Shown one piece after another: positions 6,430 to 12,892 of a stretch of 15,493 nucleotides of DNA. The translations under genes and the position numbers were made by a program. This stretch comes from an uncultured Oscillospiraceae bacterium (lineage in GTDB: Bacteria; Bacillota; Clostridia; Oscillospirales; Oscillospiraceae): contig CAKTED010000010.1 in assembly GCA_934546725.1 (NCBI GenBank), positions 1 to 15,493 of the forward strand, in the 5' to 3' direction. The first letter of the stretch is position 1. Each line of letters opens with the position of its first letter. Below the pieces are notes generated by a model. The model saw nothing but the letters and a program-made list of their open reading frames with translations. It searched no databases and had not been told where the DNA came from.

Positions 6430-7725
6430 ATGGATATTGAACAGGGCTTCAGCAGCAAATACGAAACGATGAACCGCGCACCTGAGCGGGCGATGCTCGT
6501 GGGCTTATATTCTGACGCGCTTGAGCCGGATGAACGTTCGGATGAGGTGACGATGGCGGAGCTGGAGGCTCTGCTGGAAACGGCGGGAGGAGTGGCCTGC
6601 GGTACGGCGATACAGGTGCGCCCAACGCCCGATCCGGGCAGCTTTATCGGCTCTGGCAAGGTGAAGGAGGTCAAAGCCGCCGTGGAGGCGAATGCCTGCG
6701 ACCTCGTCGTGTTCGATAATGAGCTTTCGCCTTCGCAGATGCGTGTGCTTGCTGAGGAGCTGGGCGTTAAGGTGCTCGACCGCAGCGGACTGATACTGGA
6801 TATTTTTGCGGGCCGGGCCAAAACGCGCGAGGGCCGACTTCAGGTGGAGCTTGCGCAGTATAAGTATCTGCTGCCGCGTCTTGTCGGAATGTGGTCGCAC
6901 CTTGTGCGGCAGACGGCCTCGGGCGGCAGCCGCATAGGGACGCGCGGACCCGGCGAAACGCAGCTTGAAAGCGACAGACGGCATATCCGCCGCAAGATAA
7001 GCGCTTTGGAGGAGGAGCTGGCGGAGGTACGCCGTGTGCGGGCGACTCAGCGCCGCCTGCGGGAGAAAAATTCCGTAAGCACTGTGGCTCTCGTCGGCTA
7101 TACGAACGCGGGAAAGTCTACGCTGCTCAATGCGCTCACGGATTCGGATATCCAGACAGGCGACCGCCTTTTCGATACGCTTGATACGACAACGCGCCGC
7201 CTGCGGCTGGATGATACACTCGAGGTGCTTCTTTCAGATACCGTCGGATTTATCAGAAAGCTGCCGCACCAGCTCATTGAGGCGTTCAAGGCAACGCTTG
7301 AGGAGCTGGAATATGCAGACCTCATCGTGCATGTCATTGACGTATCGAATCCGGAGTGGGAAAAGCAGGCGGACGTTGTGAACCGTCTCATAGCCGAGCT
7401 CGGCGCGGCTGAAACGCCAAGGATTGAGGTTTATAACAAGTGCGACAAGCCGGGCGCTGCCGAGATTTTCCCCAAAGACGGCGCGGTAAAGATATCCGCC
7501 GCCACCGGAGAGGGGCTTGACGGACTGAAAAAGCGTATGTTCGATATTCTCAGTGCGGGCATAAAAACAGTCGAGCTGCTGCTGCCGTATGATAAGGGCG
7601 CGCTGCTGGATACGATACACAGGGAGTGCAGGGTGCTCGAAACTGAGTACCGCGACAGCGGGGTTTTTGTTCGCGCCGTGTGTCCGGCAGAGCTTTATGG
7701 CAAGCTGCGGGAGTATGTGATATGA
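6430..7725 (+). CDS. hflX: Ribosome-associated GTPase HflX
   Basis: A 431-residue member of the HflX family, which binds 50S subunits and splits or rescues stalled ribosomes under stress. An N-terminal domain contains GSFIGSGKVKEV and VVFDNELSPSQMR. A linker carries the family signature SRIGTRGPGETQLESDRR before the GTPase domain: P-loop G223-YTNAGKST-231, switch II D270-T-V-G273 and NKCD (336-339). The frame is open to an ATG at 6355, but that start would lie at the promoter's -35 box; the ATG at 6430 has GAGG upstream and gives a normal family length. It heads a four-gene operon and its stop overlaps the next start by 4 nt (ATGA). Confidence 0.96.
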   Translation: MDIEQGFSSKYETMNRAPERAMLVGLYSDALEPDERSDEVTMAELEALLETAGGVACGTAIQVRPTPDPGSFIGSGKVKEVKAAVEANACDLVVFDNELSPSQMRVLAEELGVKVLDRSGLILDIFAGRAKTREGRLQVELAQYKYLLPRLVGMWSHLVRQTASGGSRIGTRGPGETQLESDRRHIRRKISALEEELAEVRRVRATQRRLREKNSVSTVALVGYTNAGKSTLLNALTDSDIQTGDRLFDTLDTTTRRLRLDDTLEVLLSDTVGFIRKLPHQLIEAFKATLEELEYADLIVHVIDVSNPEWEKQADVVNRLIAELGAAETPRIEVYNKCDKPGAAEIFPKDGAVKISAATGEGLDGLKKRMFDILSAGIKTVELLLPYDKGALLDTIHRECRVLETEYRDSGVFVRAVCPAELYGKLREYVI

Positions 7726-8366
7726 GCGGCTACCTTGTGCCGAAGGGCTTCGGCGAGGCGGAGTTTATTGAAAAGCGGAGCCGCTTCATCGGGCGCGTCT
7801 GGCGCGTTGAAAGCGAGGACGAGGCCATTGCGCATATAAAGGAAATGCGTGAAAAGCACTGGGACGCCACGCATAATGTTTATGCCTATATTATCCGCGA
7901 TGGCGGCGCGATGCGCTATTCTGATGACGGCGAACCGGGCGGCACGTCCGGCATGCCGACGCTTACGGTTTTCAGAGCGGCGGAGATTTTTAACGTCTGC
8001 TGCGTTGTAACGCGCTATTTTGGCGGTATCCTTCTTGGAACGGGCGGCCTTGTGCGCGCGTATTCGCAGGCGGCGAAGCTGGCGCTTGAGGCAGCCGGGA
8101 TAAGCCGCATGGACGTTTGGGACATTACCGCCGCTGCCTGCCCGTACAGCCTGTATGAGCGCGTGCGGCGCGAGCTTGAGGCGGCGGGGGCGATAGTGGA
8201 AAATGTGGACTATGGCGCTGATGTGACGATAGAGGCCGCGCTGCCGCATGGGGGCGACGAGGCGCTCAACGTAAGGCTTGCGGATATAAGCGCGGGCTCC
8301 GTGGAGCTGCTTGTGCTTGGAAGCGAGGAGCGGGCCATCGAGGTAAGGAAAGGGGAAAACGGATGA
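7722..8366 (+). CDS. YigZ/IMPACT (UPF0029) family protein
   Basis: A 214-residue protein with the family's hallmark motifs: RSRFIG (19-24), ATHNVYAY (49-56), DDGEPGGTSG (68-77), and VVTRYFGGILLGTGGL (95-110), followed by a smaller C-terminal domain from about 130. Bacterial members (YigZ in E. coli, YvyE in Bacillus) are conserved but lack a firm biochemical role; the eukaryotic homologue IMPACT acts in translational control. Placement directly after hflX fits a translation-linked role. The start at 7722 overlaps the hflX stop in an ATGA and has GGGAG upstream; an in-frame ATG at 7680 would lie deep within hflX and is unlikely. Confidence 0.93.
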   Translation: MSGYLVPKGFGEAEFIEKRSRFIGRVWRVESEDEAIAHIKEMREKHWDATHNVYAYIIRDGGAMRYSDDGEPGGTSGMPTLTVFRAAEIFNVCCVVTRYFGGILLGTGGLVRAYSQAAKLALEAAGISRMDVWDITAAACPYSLYERVRRELEAAGAIVENVDYGADVTIEAALPHGGDEALNVRLADISAGSVELLVLGSEERAIEVRKGENG

Positions 8367-9010
8367 AAAAAATATCAAACTATGAGCTTCAGTGCGAGGA
8401 CTGGCGGCAGCGGTTCCTGAAAATGGACGTTTCAGCGCTTATTAAAAAACTGCCCGAGCTGCGCATTGAGGGCGGCGACCTGGTCGTTTCGCATTATGCC
8501 CGCCGCTGCGGCGTTGAGCTTGAAACGGGGCTTATCCGCGATCTTGATGCTCCGGAGAAGCCGCTGAGCATATCGGAAAGACTGAATATTTATACGCTTT
8601 TTGAGTATTCAAAGCCGGAGGCGCGGCTGAGCGGGAGCTGGGTGCCGTTTTCCGAGCTGCGCGACGCCTCCGTTTTCACGGCGGCGTTTCGCAGGGGAAA
8701 TATAGAACCCTTTGCTGCGGCGTTTTCGGGAAGGCCGGAGGCGCTCGTGCGCGGCTGTGAAAAATTGGGCGGCACGCGGCTTGCAATGTCCGACGTCGGC
8801 TATGAGCTTAAGGCGTTCGACTGCATTCCCGTGAGGTTCCTGTTCTGGGACGGGGACGATGAGTTCCCGGCGCAGGCAAACATACTTTTTGACAGCAGCG
8901 CGGTGGACTTCATACACGTTGAAAGCACGGTCACGATAGCGTCCGTCGGGGTGGCGAGAATAGCCGAGGAGGCCGGCTGCGATGTCGGCGGCGGGTTTGA
9001 CATGATCTGA
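8363..9010 (+). CDS. DUF3786 family protein
   Basis: A 215-residue protein I recognise as DUF3786, a domain found in anaerobic bacteria, with no known function. Visible family-like stretches are the CEDWRQRF start, VVSHYARRCGVEL (41-53), SERLNIYTLFEY (70-81), GSWVPFSELRDASVF (90-104) and the C-terminal FDCIPVRFLFWDGDDEFPAQ with FDSSAVDFIHVES. No signal peptide or membrane segment. Its start overlaps the yigZ-like stop by 4 nt (ATGA), with AAGGAAAGGGG as ribosome site. Operon partners point to a housekeeping, possibly translation- or stress-linked job, but this is context only. Confidence 0.8.
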   Translation: MKKISNYELQCEDWRQRFLKMDVSALIKKLPELRIEGGDLVVSHYARRCGVELETGLIRDLDAPEKPLSISERLNIYTLFEYSKPEARLSGSWVPFSELRDASVFTAAFRRGNIEPFAAAFSGRPEALVRGCEKLGGTRLAMSDVGYELKAFDCIPVRFLFWDGDDEFPAQANILFDSSAVDFIHVESTVTIASVGVARIAEEAGCDVGGGFDMI

Positions 9011-9028
9011 CGGCGGGAGGAGAAAGCT

Positions 9029-9565
9029 ATGAACATAACCGTTTATCTCGGGGCAAGCGAGGGAAATGACCCCGCGCTGAAGTGCGCAGTGCGAGAGCTT
9101 GGAAAATGGATAGGGCAGAGCGGGAACCGGCTTATTTACGGCGGCTCGAAAACCGGACTGATGGGCGAGCTTGCCATGAGTGCGATTGAGGCCGGAGGCG
9201 AGGCGACAGGCGTTGAGCCGCGTTTCTTTGTCGAGGAGGAGCTTCAGCTCGACGAGCTTACGGAGCTGATCGTAACGGAGAATATGGCTGAGCGTAAGGC
9301 GAAGATGATAGAGCTTGGCGATGCTTTTATCGCCTTTCCGGGAGGTACGGGGACGCTGGAGGAAATTTCCGAGGTAATGTCCATGGTCTCGCTGAAGCAT
9401 CTGGCCGCGCCATGCATTATTTATAACCTCCACGGCTATTACGACAGCCTGAGGGTTCTTCTGAATCATATGATCGAAACGGGTCTCTCCTCACCGGAGC
9501 GGCAGCAGGGGATATTCTTTGCCTCCGACCTTGATGAGATACGCCGCATCCTGGCGGAACGCTGA
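9029..9565 (+). CDS. LOG-like (TIGR00730) Rossmann-fold protein, putative nucleoside 5'-monophosphate phosphoribohydrolase
   Basis: A 178-residue protein with the lysine decarboxylase-like/LOG signature: YGGSKTGLMG (37-46), R89-K90 and P104-GGTGTLEE-112. Characterised members hydrolyse cytokinin riboside 5'-monophosphates or related nucleotides to free base and ribose 5-phosphate; the older 'lysine decarboxylase' label is a misannotation. Bacterial members are often nucleotide hydrolases of uncertain physiological substrate. GGGAGGAG lies 6 nt before the ATG. It is last in the hflX operon, 18 nt after the DUF3786 gene, and is followed by a convergent intergenic region with a strong hairpin. 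Confidence 0.92.
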   Translation: MNITVYLGASEGNDPALKCAVRELGKWIGQSGNRLIYGGSKTGLMGELAMSAIEAGGEATGVEPRFFVEEELQLDELTELIVTENMAERKAKMIELGDAFIAFPGGTGTLEEISEVMSMVSLKHLAAPCIIYNLHGYYDSLRVLLNHMIETGLSSPERQQGIFFASDLDEIRRILAER

Positions 9566-9644
9566 GAATTTGGGTACACCATTTGGAGCACCCGACCCCG
9601 ACCGGCAGACGTAACAGGCTCAATGTACATAACGAAATAGCGCA

Positions 9645-9677
9645 AACCAGCCCGGACAGTCAATGTCCGGGCTGGTT
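9645..9677. terminator. Perfect 14-bp hairpin between convergent genes
   Basis: AACCAGCCCGGACA (9645-9658) and its exact reverse complement (9664-9677) flank a 5-nt loop. It lies between the end of the hflX operon and the end of the leftward secreted-protein gene, where a terminator is expected. There is no T-run on either strand beyond GGTT/GGTTT, so termination efficiency is uncertain. No gene was found in 9566-9789. Confidence 0.5.
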
Positions 9678-9789
9678 GCTGCAAGGGAGGATCATGGCCG
9701 CTTATTGTGCCACACTTTGTTGTAGTCACCTAAACGATAACACATAATGCTGTGATCTTATGCGCTGTTCCAGCAGCACCGGAGTTGGT

Positions 9790-11724
9790 TTAAGCGACAT
9801 TAAAAGACCTGCTTATGGAATATGTTGTCGACTCGTTTCCGTTTTCAGCCACGATGAGCACATAATATGTGTAGGAACCTGCCGGGAGATTATTGAAGAT
9901 CAGGTCATTGTTTATGGTCGACCGAATGTTGACTGACGCAGCGTTCGGCGTGTAAGTGCCCTTCTGCCCGCTCACTGTATTGCCGGAGGAGTTAAGGATA
10001 GAGCCGGTTATGCTGGTAATTTTTCCACAGTCCGTGGAGACAACACCACGAAGGCCGAAGTGACTGCCGCGCGTAAGTGTGCCGGAGGGCGAAACCTCAC
10101 CGCTGATGGAAATGGTAGGCTTCTGATAAGTGATTTTGCAGCGGTCGCTGCTGATCCAGCTGCCGTCTGACAGCTGATACCAGGTGTTGCCATAGTGATT
10201 CTGCGTTGTTCCCACGATGGCCACCTTTGTGCCGTCAGAGAGAGTCGACTTATAATATGCAGAGTTGCCATAGGGTCGGCTCTGCACATATGCCTTTTCG
10301 ACGATCGTTACAGAAAAGTCTGCCGCCGAGACCGTATAGGGGTAGGCCTCGCCGCATTTTTCACAGACGCCGAGAGAAGTGTAGCTGTGGTCGCACTCCT
10401 CGGGGGAACCGACTGTAAACTCGCGGGAGAATGTCTGCTGGACGGACTGCGTTCCATTCACTGCAACGGCTTTCACATAGTATGTGTAAGAACCGTTGGG
10501 AAGCTTGCCGAAGATCAGGTCGTTATTGATGGTCGTCCGAATGTTGACGGATGTCGTATTCGGGGTGTAGGTCCTGCTCTGTACCGTTTTGCCGGAGGAG
10601 TCAAGGATGGAGCCGGTCAGGCTGGTGATTTTACCGCAGTCCGTAGAGATGGTGCCGCGAAGACCGAAATTTTTGCCCGGTGACAGAGTGCCGGAGGGCG
10701 ATACCTCGCCGGTGAGGGTAAGTGTGGGCTTCTTGTCAGCAGTTTTGCAGCGGTCGCTGCATATCCAGTTCCCGTCCGACAGCCGATACCAGGTGTTTCC
10801 GTAGTGGTTCTTTGCTGTTCCAACGACGGTCACAGCCGTACCGGCAGGGATGGTGGACACATAGTACGAAGAGTTGCCATAAGGCTCAGATTGCGCATAC
10901 GCCTTGTCGACGGTAGTTGCAGCGAAATCCGCCTTGACCAGTGCATAAGGGTACGATTTGCCGCACTTATCGCAGATGCCGAGAGAATTATAGCTGTGGA
11001 CGCACTGGGGAACGGCGCTGTTGAGACTCCTGTTAGCGTTTCTGAGCCAAATTCCACGATTACCATAGGCGTAAATAAAGTCTGCATAGGTGAAATATTT
11101 GAGGTCGATTTTTGCACCACCCTCGTCATTCAATGATCCGGTATAGCCGAGAACATAGAGACCGTCATCATTACATGAGATAAAAGTCATCGAGTGTGCT
11201 TTATCATACTTTGACCCATCTGGAGAAGTGTAATAAGTTCTTATATGTTCGCCAGCCTGTGCATTTTCTTTCAGAAATGCCTTCAATGCCTCAGGGTCTG
11301 TTTTCTGCTCATCAGAAAGCTCAATCCGATCCCGTTCGTTGTACCCCTCTTCGTCATAGATAACTTCACTTACAAATAAAGCGTATGCCTTACAGCCCGC
11401 TGCTCTCTCCTGAAGCGTTTTGGTATAAGTTCCGTCAGTGATATTCTTAAACACAGGGCCTCGTTTATTGGGGTAATTGAAATTTCCACCGCCAATGGCA
11501 GCAAATTTTGAATCAAACAGGAAGTGCGAAATGTAAGCTTTTGCCTGCGCAGAGGTGATATTTGTTTTATCAAAGTTCTGCTTATCAATGGCACTGAGCA
11601 TCTCGGAAATACGGGCGTCATTTCTTTCACTTATTGTTTCTGACGCAAAAGCACTTGGCATCATGAAAGTTGTCAGTAAAGCGAACAGCAGCAATATGCC
11701 TAAAAATCGTTTCATCGTTTTCAA
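9790..11724 (-). CDS. Secreted protein with putative Cys/His peptidase-like domain and two tandem zinc-ribbon/SH3-like repeats
   Basis: A 644-residue exported protein. Residues 1-27 are a signal peptide (basic start, hydrophobic core, AFA before the predicted cut). Residues 30-235 look like a small papain/NlpC-like or transglutaminase-like domain, with C111 in RAAGCKAYALF and H177 in KAHSMTF as candidate catalytic residues; this assignment is tentative. Two repeats of about 200 residues follow (241-441 and 444-644). Each begins with C-x-H-x7-C-x2-C (C241/C444), then an SH3-like part containing HYGNTWY and DGxW, then a beta-rich part with SGEVSPSGTL or TGEVSPSGTL. The start is TTG: AGGAGG lies 9 nt before it, whereas the ATG at 11715 is 18 nt away. 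It follows the SLH gene by 16 nt in one operon. Likely cell-wall or extracellular; substrate unknown. Confidence 0.82.
   Translation of the reverse strand: MKTMKRFLGILLLFALLTTFMMPSAFASETISERNDARISEMLSAIDKQNFDKTNITSAQAKAYISHFLFDSKFAAIGGGNFNYPNKRGPVFKNITDGTYTKTLQERAAGCKAYALFVSEVIYDEEGYNERDRIELSDEQKTDPEALKAFLKENAQAGEHIRTYYTSPDGSKYDKAHSMTFISCNDDGLYVLGYTGSLNDEGGAKIDLKYFTYADFIYAYGNRGIWLRNANRSLNSAVPQCVHSYNSLGICDKCGKSYPYALVKADFAATTVDKAYAQSEPYGNSSYYVSTIPAGTAVTVVGTAKNHYGNTWYRLSDGNWICSDRCKTADKKPTLTLTGEVSPSGTLSPGKNFGLRGTISTDCGKITSLTGSILDSSGKTVQSRTYTPNTTSVNIRTTINNDLIFGKLPNGSYTYYVKAVAVNGTQSVQQTFSREFTVGSPEECDHSYTSLGVCEKCGEAYPYTVSAADFSVTIVEKAYVQSRPYGNSAYYKSTLSDGTKVAIVGTTQNHYGNTWYQLSDGSWISSDRCKITYQKPTISISGEVSPSGTLTRGSHFGLRGVVSTDCGKITSITGSILNSSGNTVSGQKGTYTPNAASVNIRSTINNDLIFNNLPAGSYTYYVLIVAENGNESTTYSISRSFNVA
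9793..11004 (-). repeat. Two tandem ~600-bp intragenic repeats
   Basis: Codons 241-441 (11004-10402) and 444-644 (10395-9793) encode clearly homologous units in the same order: Cys motif, SH3-like segment, beta-rich segment. The first unit has an extra Cys pair (CSDRC) where the second has SSDRC. The divergence shows an old internal duplication rather than a recent one. Confidence 0.85.
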
Positions 11725-11740
11725 TCTCTTTTTCCTCCTG

Positions 11741-12325
11741 TTATCGTATTACGATTATATTGGACACAAGAACGGCAATGTTTGAGCGTGTAATTACATC
11801 GCCCAATGTGTCTTCAACACCGCGGAGAAATCCGTAGTTATCAGCAACCGAGATATAGCCATTGGGATAGCCACCGGCGTCGATCGCCGCATCGTTATAT
11901 CCGATCCCGGCCATCAGCATTTTGATGGCTTGCTCATAGGTGACCGTATCCGAGGGACCGAATTTTCCGTTGCCGTATCCGCTTATGATACCCTGTTCAT
12001 AAGCCCATGCAATATAACCGTTTGCCCAGTGAGAGGTCGGCACATCCGTGAATACAGTGGTCGACATGCTCTGCGCATCTGTCTCCGCATCAAGCAGGCG
12101 ACATACGACAGCCGCACACTGAGCACGGGTGATACCCTGGTCGGGGTTGAAATTGCCGTTTTCATCCCCTGTAAATATCCCCATCCCCTGGGTCAGTTCC
12201 GCCGCCCATGCGTAGTCCGCGTCATCTGACACGTCCGGAAATACGGAGCCCGCAGACGCAGTAGTTGCAAGCATTCCTATCGCCAGCGTAAGACAAAGAA
12301 AAATACCAAATACTCGTTTTTTCAT
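11741..12325 (-). CDS. Small exported SLH-domain protein
   Basis: A 194-residue protein consisting of a signal peptide (1-25, ending TASA) and S-layer homology repeats only: SLH1 28-79 (VFPDVSD...GITRAQCAAVVCRLL), SLH2 91-140 (VFTDVPTSHWANGYIAWAYEQGI) and an SLH3 at about 143-190 (GGYPNGYISVADNYGFLRGV...ITRSNIAVLVSN). SLH modules bind secondary cell-wall polymers and anchor proteins to the wall. Larger S-layer proteins carry this same trio followed by a long effector region, which is absent here: the protein ends directly after SLH3. The start at 12325 has GGTGAGGG just upstream; the frame runs on to 12367 but without a signal peptide at its start. Its stop lies 16 nt before the next gene, and a short inverted repeat (ATCGTA-t-TACGAT, 11743-11755) covers the stop region. 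Confidence 0.88.
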   Translation of the reverse strand: MKKRVFGIFLCLTLAIGMLATTASAGSVFPDVSDDADYAWAAELTQGMGIFTGDENGNFNPDQGITRAQCAAVVCRLLDAETDAQSMSTTVFTDVPTSHWANGYIAWAYEQGIISGYGNGKFGPSDTVTYEQAIKMLMAGIGYNDAAIDAGGYPNGYISVADNYGFLRGVEDTLGDVITRSNIAVLVSNIIVIR

Positions 12326-12388
12326 AAATCCCTCACCTTTTTCATAATATGTACTTTTGTAAAACATGGTATATATTACTTTATTTAC

Positions 12389-12417
12389 AATATACTACAA
12401 AACATATGCTATTTCAA
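12389..12417 (-). promoter_or_regulatory. Sigma-70-type promoter of the SLH/secreted protein operon
   Basis: On the minus strand TTGAAA (12417-12412), 17 bp, then TATATT (12394-12389). Predicted start near 12382 and a leader of about 57 nt to the ATG at 12325. Good spacing and near-consensus boxes in an AT-rich stretch. Confidence 0.5.
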
Positions 12418-12520
12418 GGCTTGAACCGAATATTTCCAGCAAAATTGCGATTTTTCAGTGCTATCAGCTGCCGGGCTTCGTCCTGATTACGGTTGCCCAC
12501 ACTCGCTGCGCTCTCCTGCA

Positions 12521-12600
12521 ATTCAGAGGGAGCAGAGCGACCGGAGAATCCCCTGGATGGTTGATGCAGGGAAACGATAACGTACTGCCATGCGCCTCCG
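12521..12600 (+). repeat. 80-bp direct repeat, copy 1
   Basis: Begins ATTCAGAGGGAGCAGAGCGA and ends GTACTGCCATGCGCCTCCG. It matches copy 2 at 74 of 80 positions with no gap. The start resembles a type of intergenic repeat (on the other strand GGATTC...TCGCTCCGCTCCCTC) that I have seen scattered in Clostridia genomes, from general familiarity only. Confidence 0.8.
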
Positions 12601-12606
12601 AGAGGG

Positions 12607-12637
12607 ATTCAGAGGGGTACTGCGTACCCCTCTGAAT
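12607..12637. repeat. Perfect 14-bp inverted repeat with 3-nt loop
   Basis: ATTCAGAGGGGTAC (12607-12620), loop TGC, then the exact reverse complement (12624-12637). It sits between the two direct repeats, and its ATTCAGAGGG end equals the first ten bases of each direct repeat, so it belongs to the same cassette. There is no following T-run, so a simple terminator role is not supported. Confidence 0.75.
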
Positions 12638-12703
12638 GAAGGAGGTGGTGGGCTTCCGCGTCCACAGCGACGCGCCCCGGTTCGCGCTTGCCTTATGCAC
12701 GTC

Positions 12704-12783
12704 ATTCAGAGGGAGCGGAGCGACCGAAGAATCCCCTGGATGGTTTATATAGGGAAACGATAACGTACTGCCGTGCGCCTCCG
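12704..12783 (+). repeat. 80-bp direct repeat, copy 2
   Basis: Begins ATTCAGAGGGAGCGGAGCGA and ends GTACTGCCGTGCGCCTCCG. Six substitutions separate it from copy 1 at 12521-12600; the two start points are 183 bp apart. Confidence 0.8.
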
Positions 12784-12817
12784 TGTCCCCAAACTTTCCA
12801 TAAATAAAACTTTTTAA

Positions 12818-12855
12818 GCAGAAAAGGCAGCCACGATTTTTCGTGACTGCCTTTT
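12818..12855 (-). terminator. Intrinsic terminator of the hydrogenase operon
   Basis: On the minus strand, 38 nt after the hydrogenase stop codon, AAAAGGCAG-t-CACGA pairs with TCGTG-g-CTGCCTTTT around a 4-nt loop (one mismatch, 12855-12822), and the right arm ends in a T-run. A typical Rho-independent terminator. Confidence 0.85.
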
Positions 12856-12892
12856 TGAACGAATTGCTGGTTATCTGAAAAGCTGCGCCGGA

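Larger units (their letters stand above)
12326..12892. other. Intergenic region with promoter, dispersed-type repeats and terminator, no gene
   Basis: These 567 bp carry the SLH operon promoter at the left, a repeat cassette in the middle (12521-12783) and the hydrogenase operon terminator at the right. Open frames across 12366-12705 exist on both strands but consist of the repeat sequence, lack convincing starts, and resemble no family I know, so they are not called. No tRNA or known structured RNA was recognised. Confidence 0.7.

Noticed and set aside
12366..12705. Short open frames on both strands in the repeat region
   Set aside because: They translate the repeat cassette, have no start signal, and the same repeat occurs twice in different frames.
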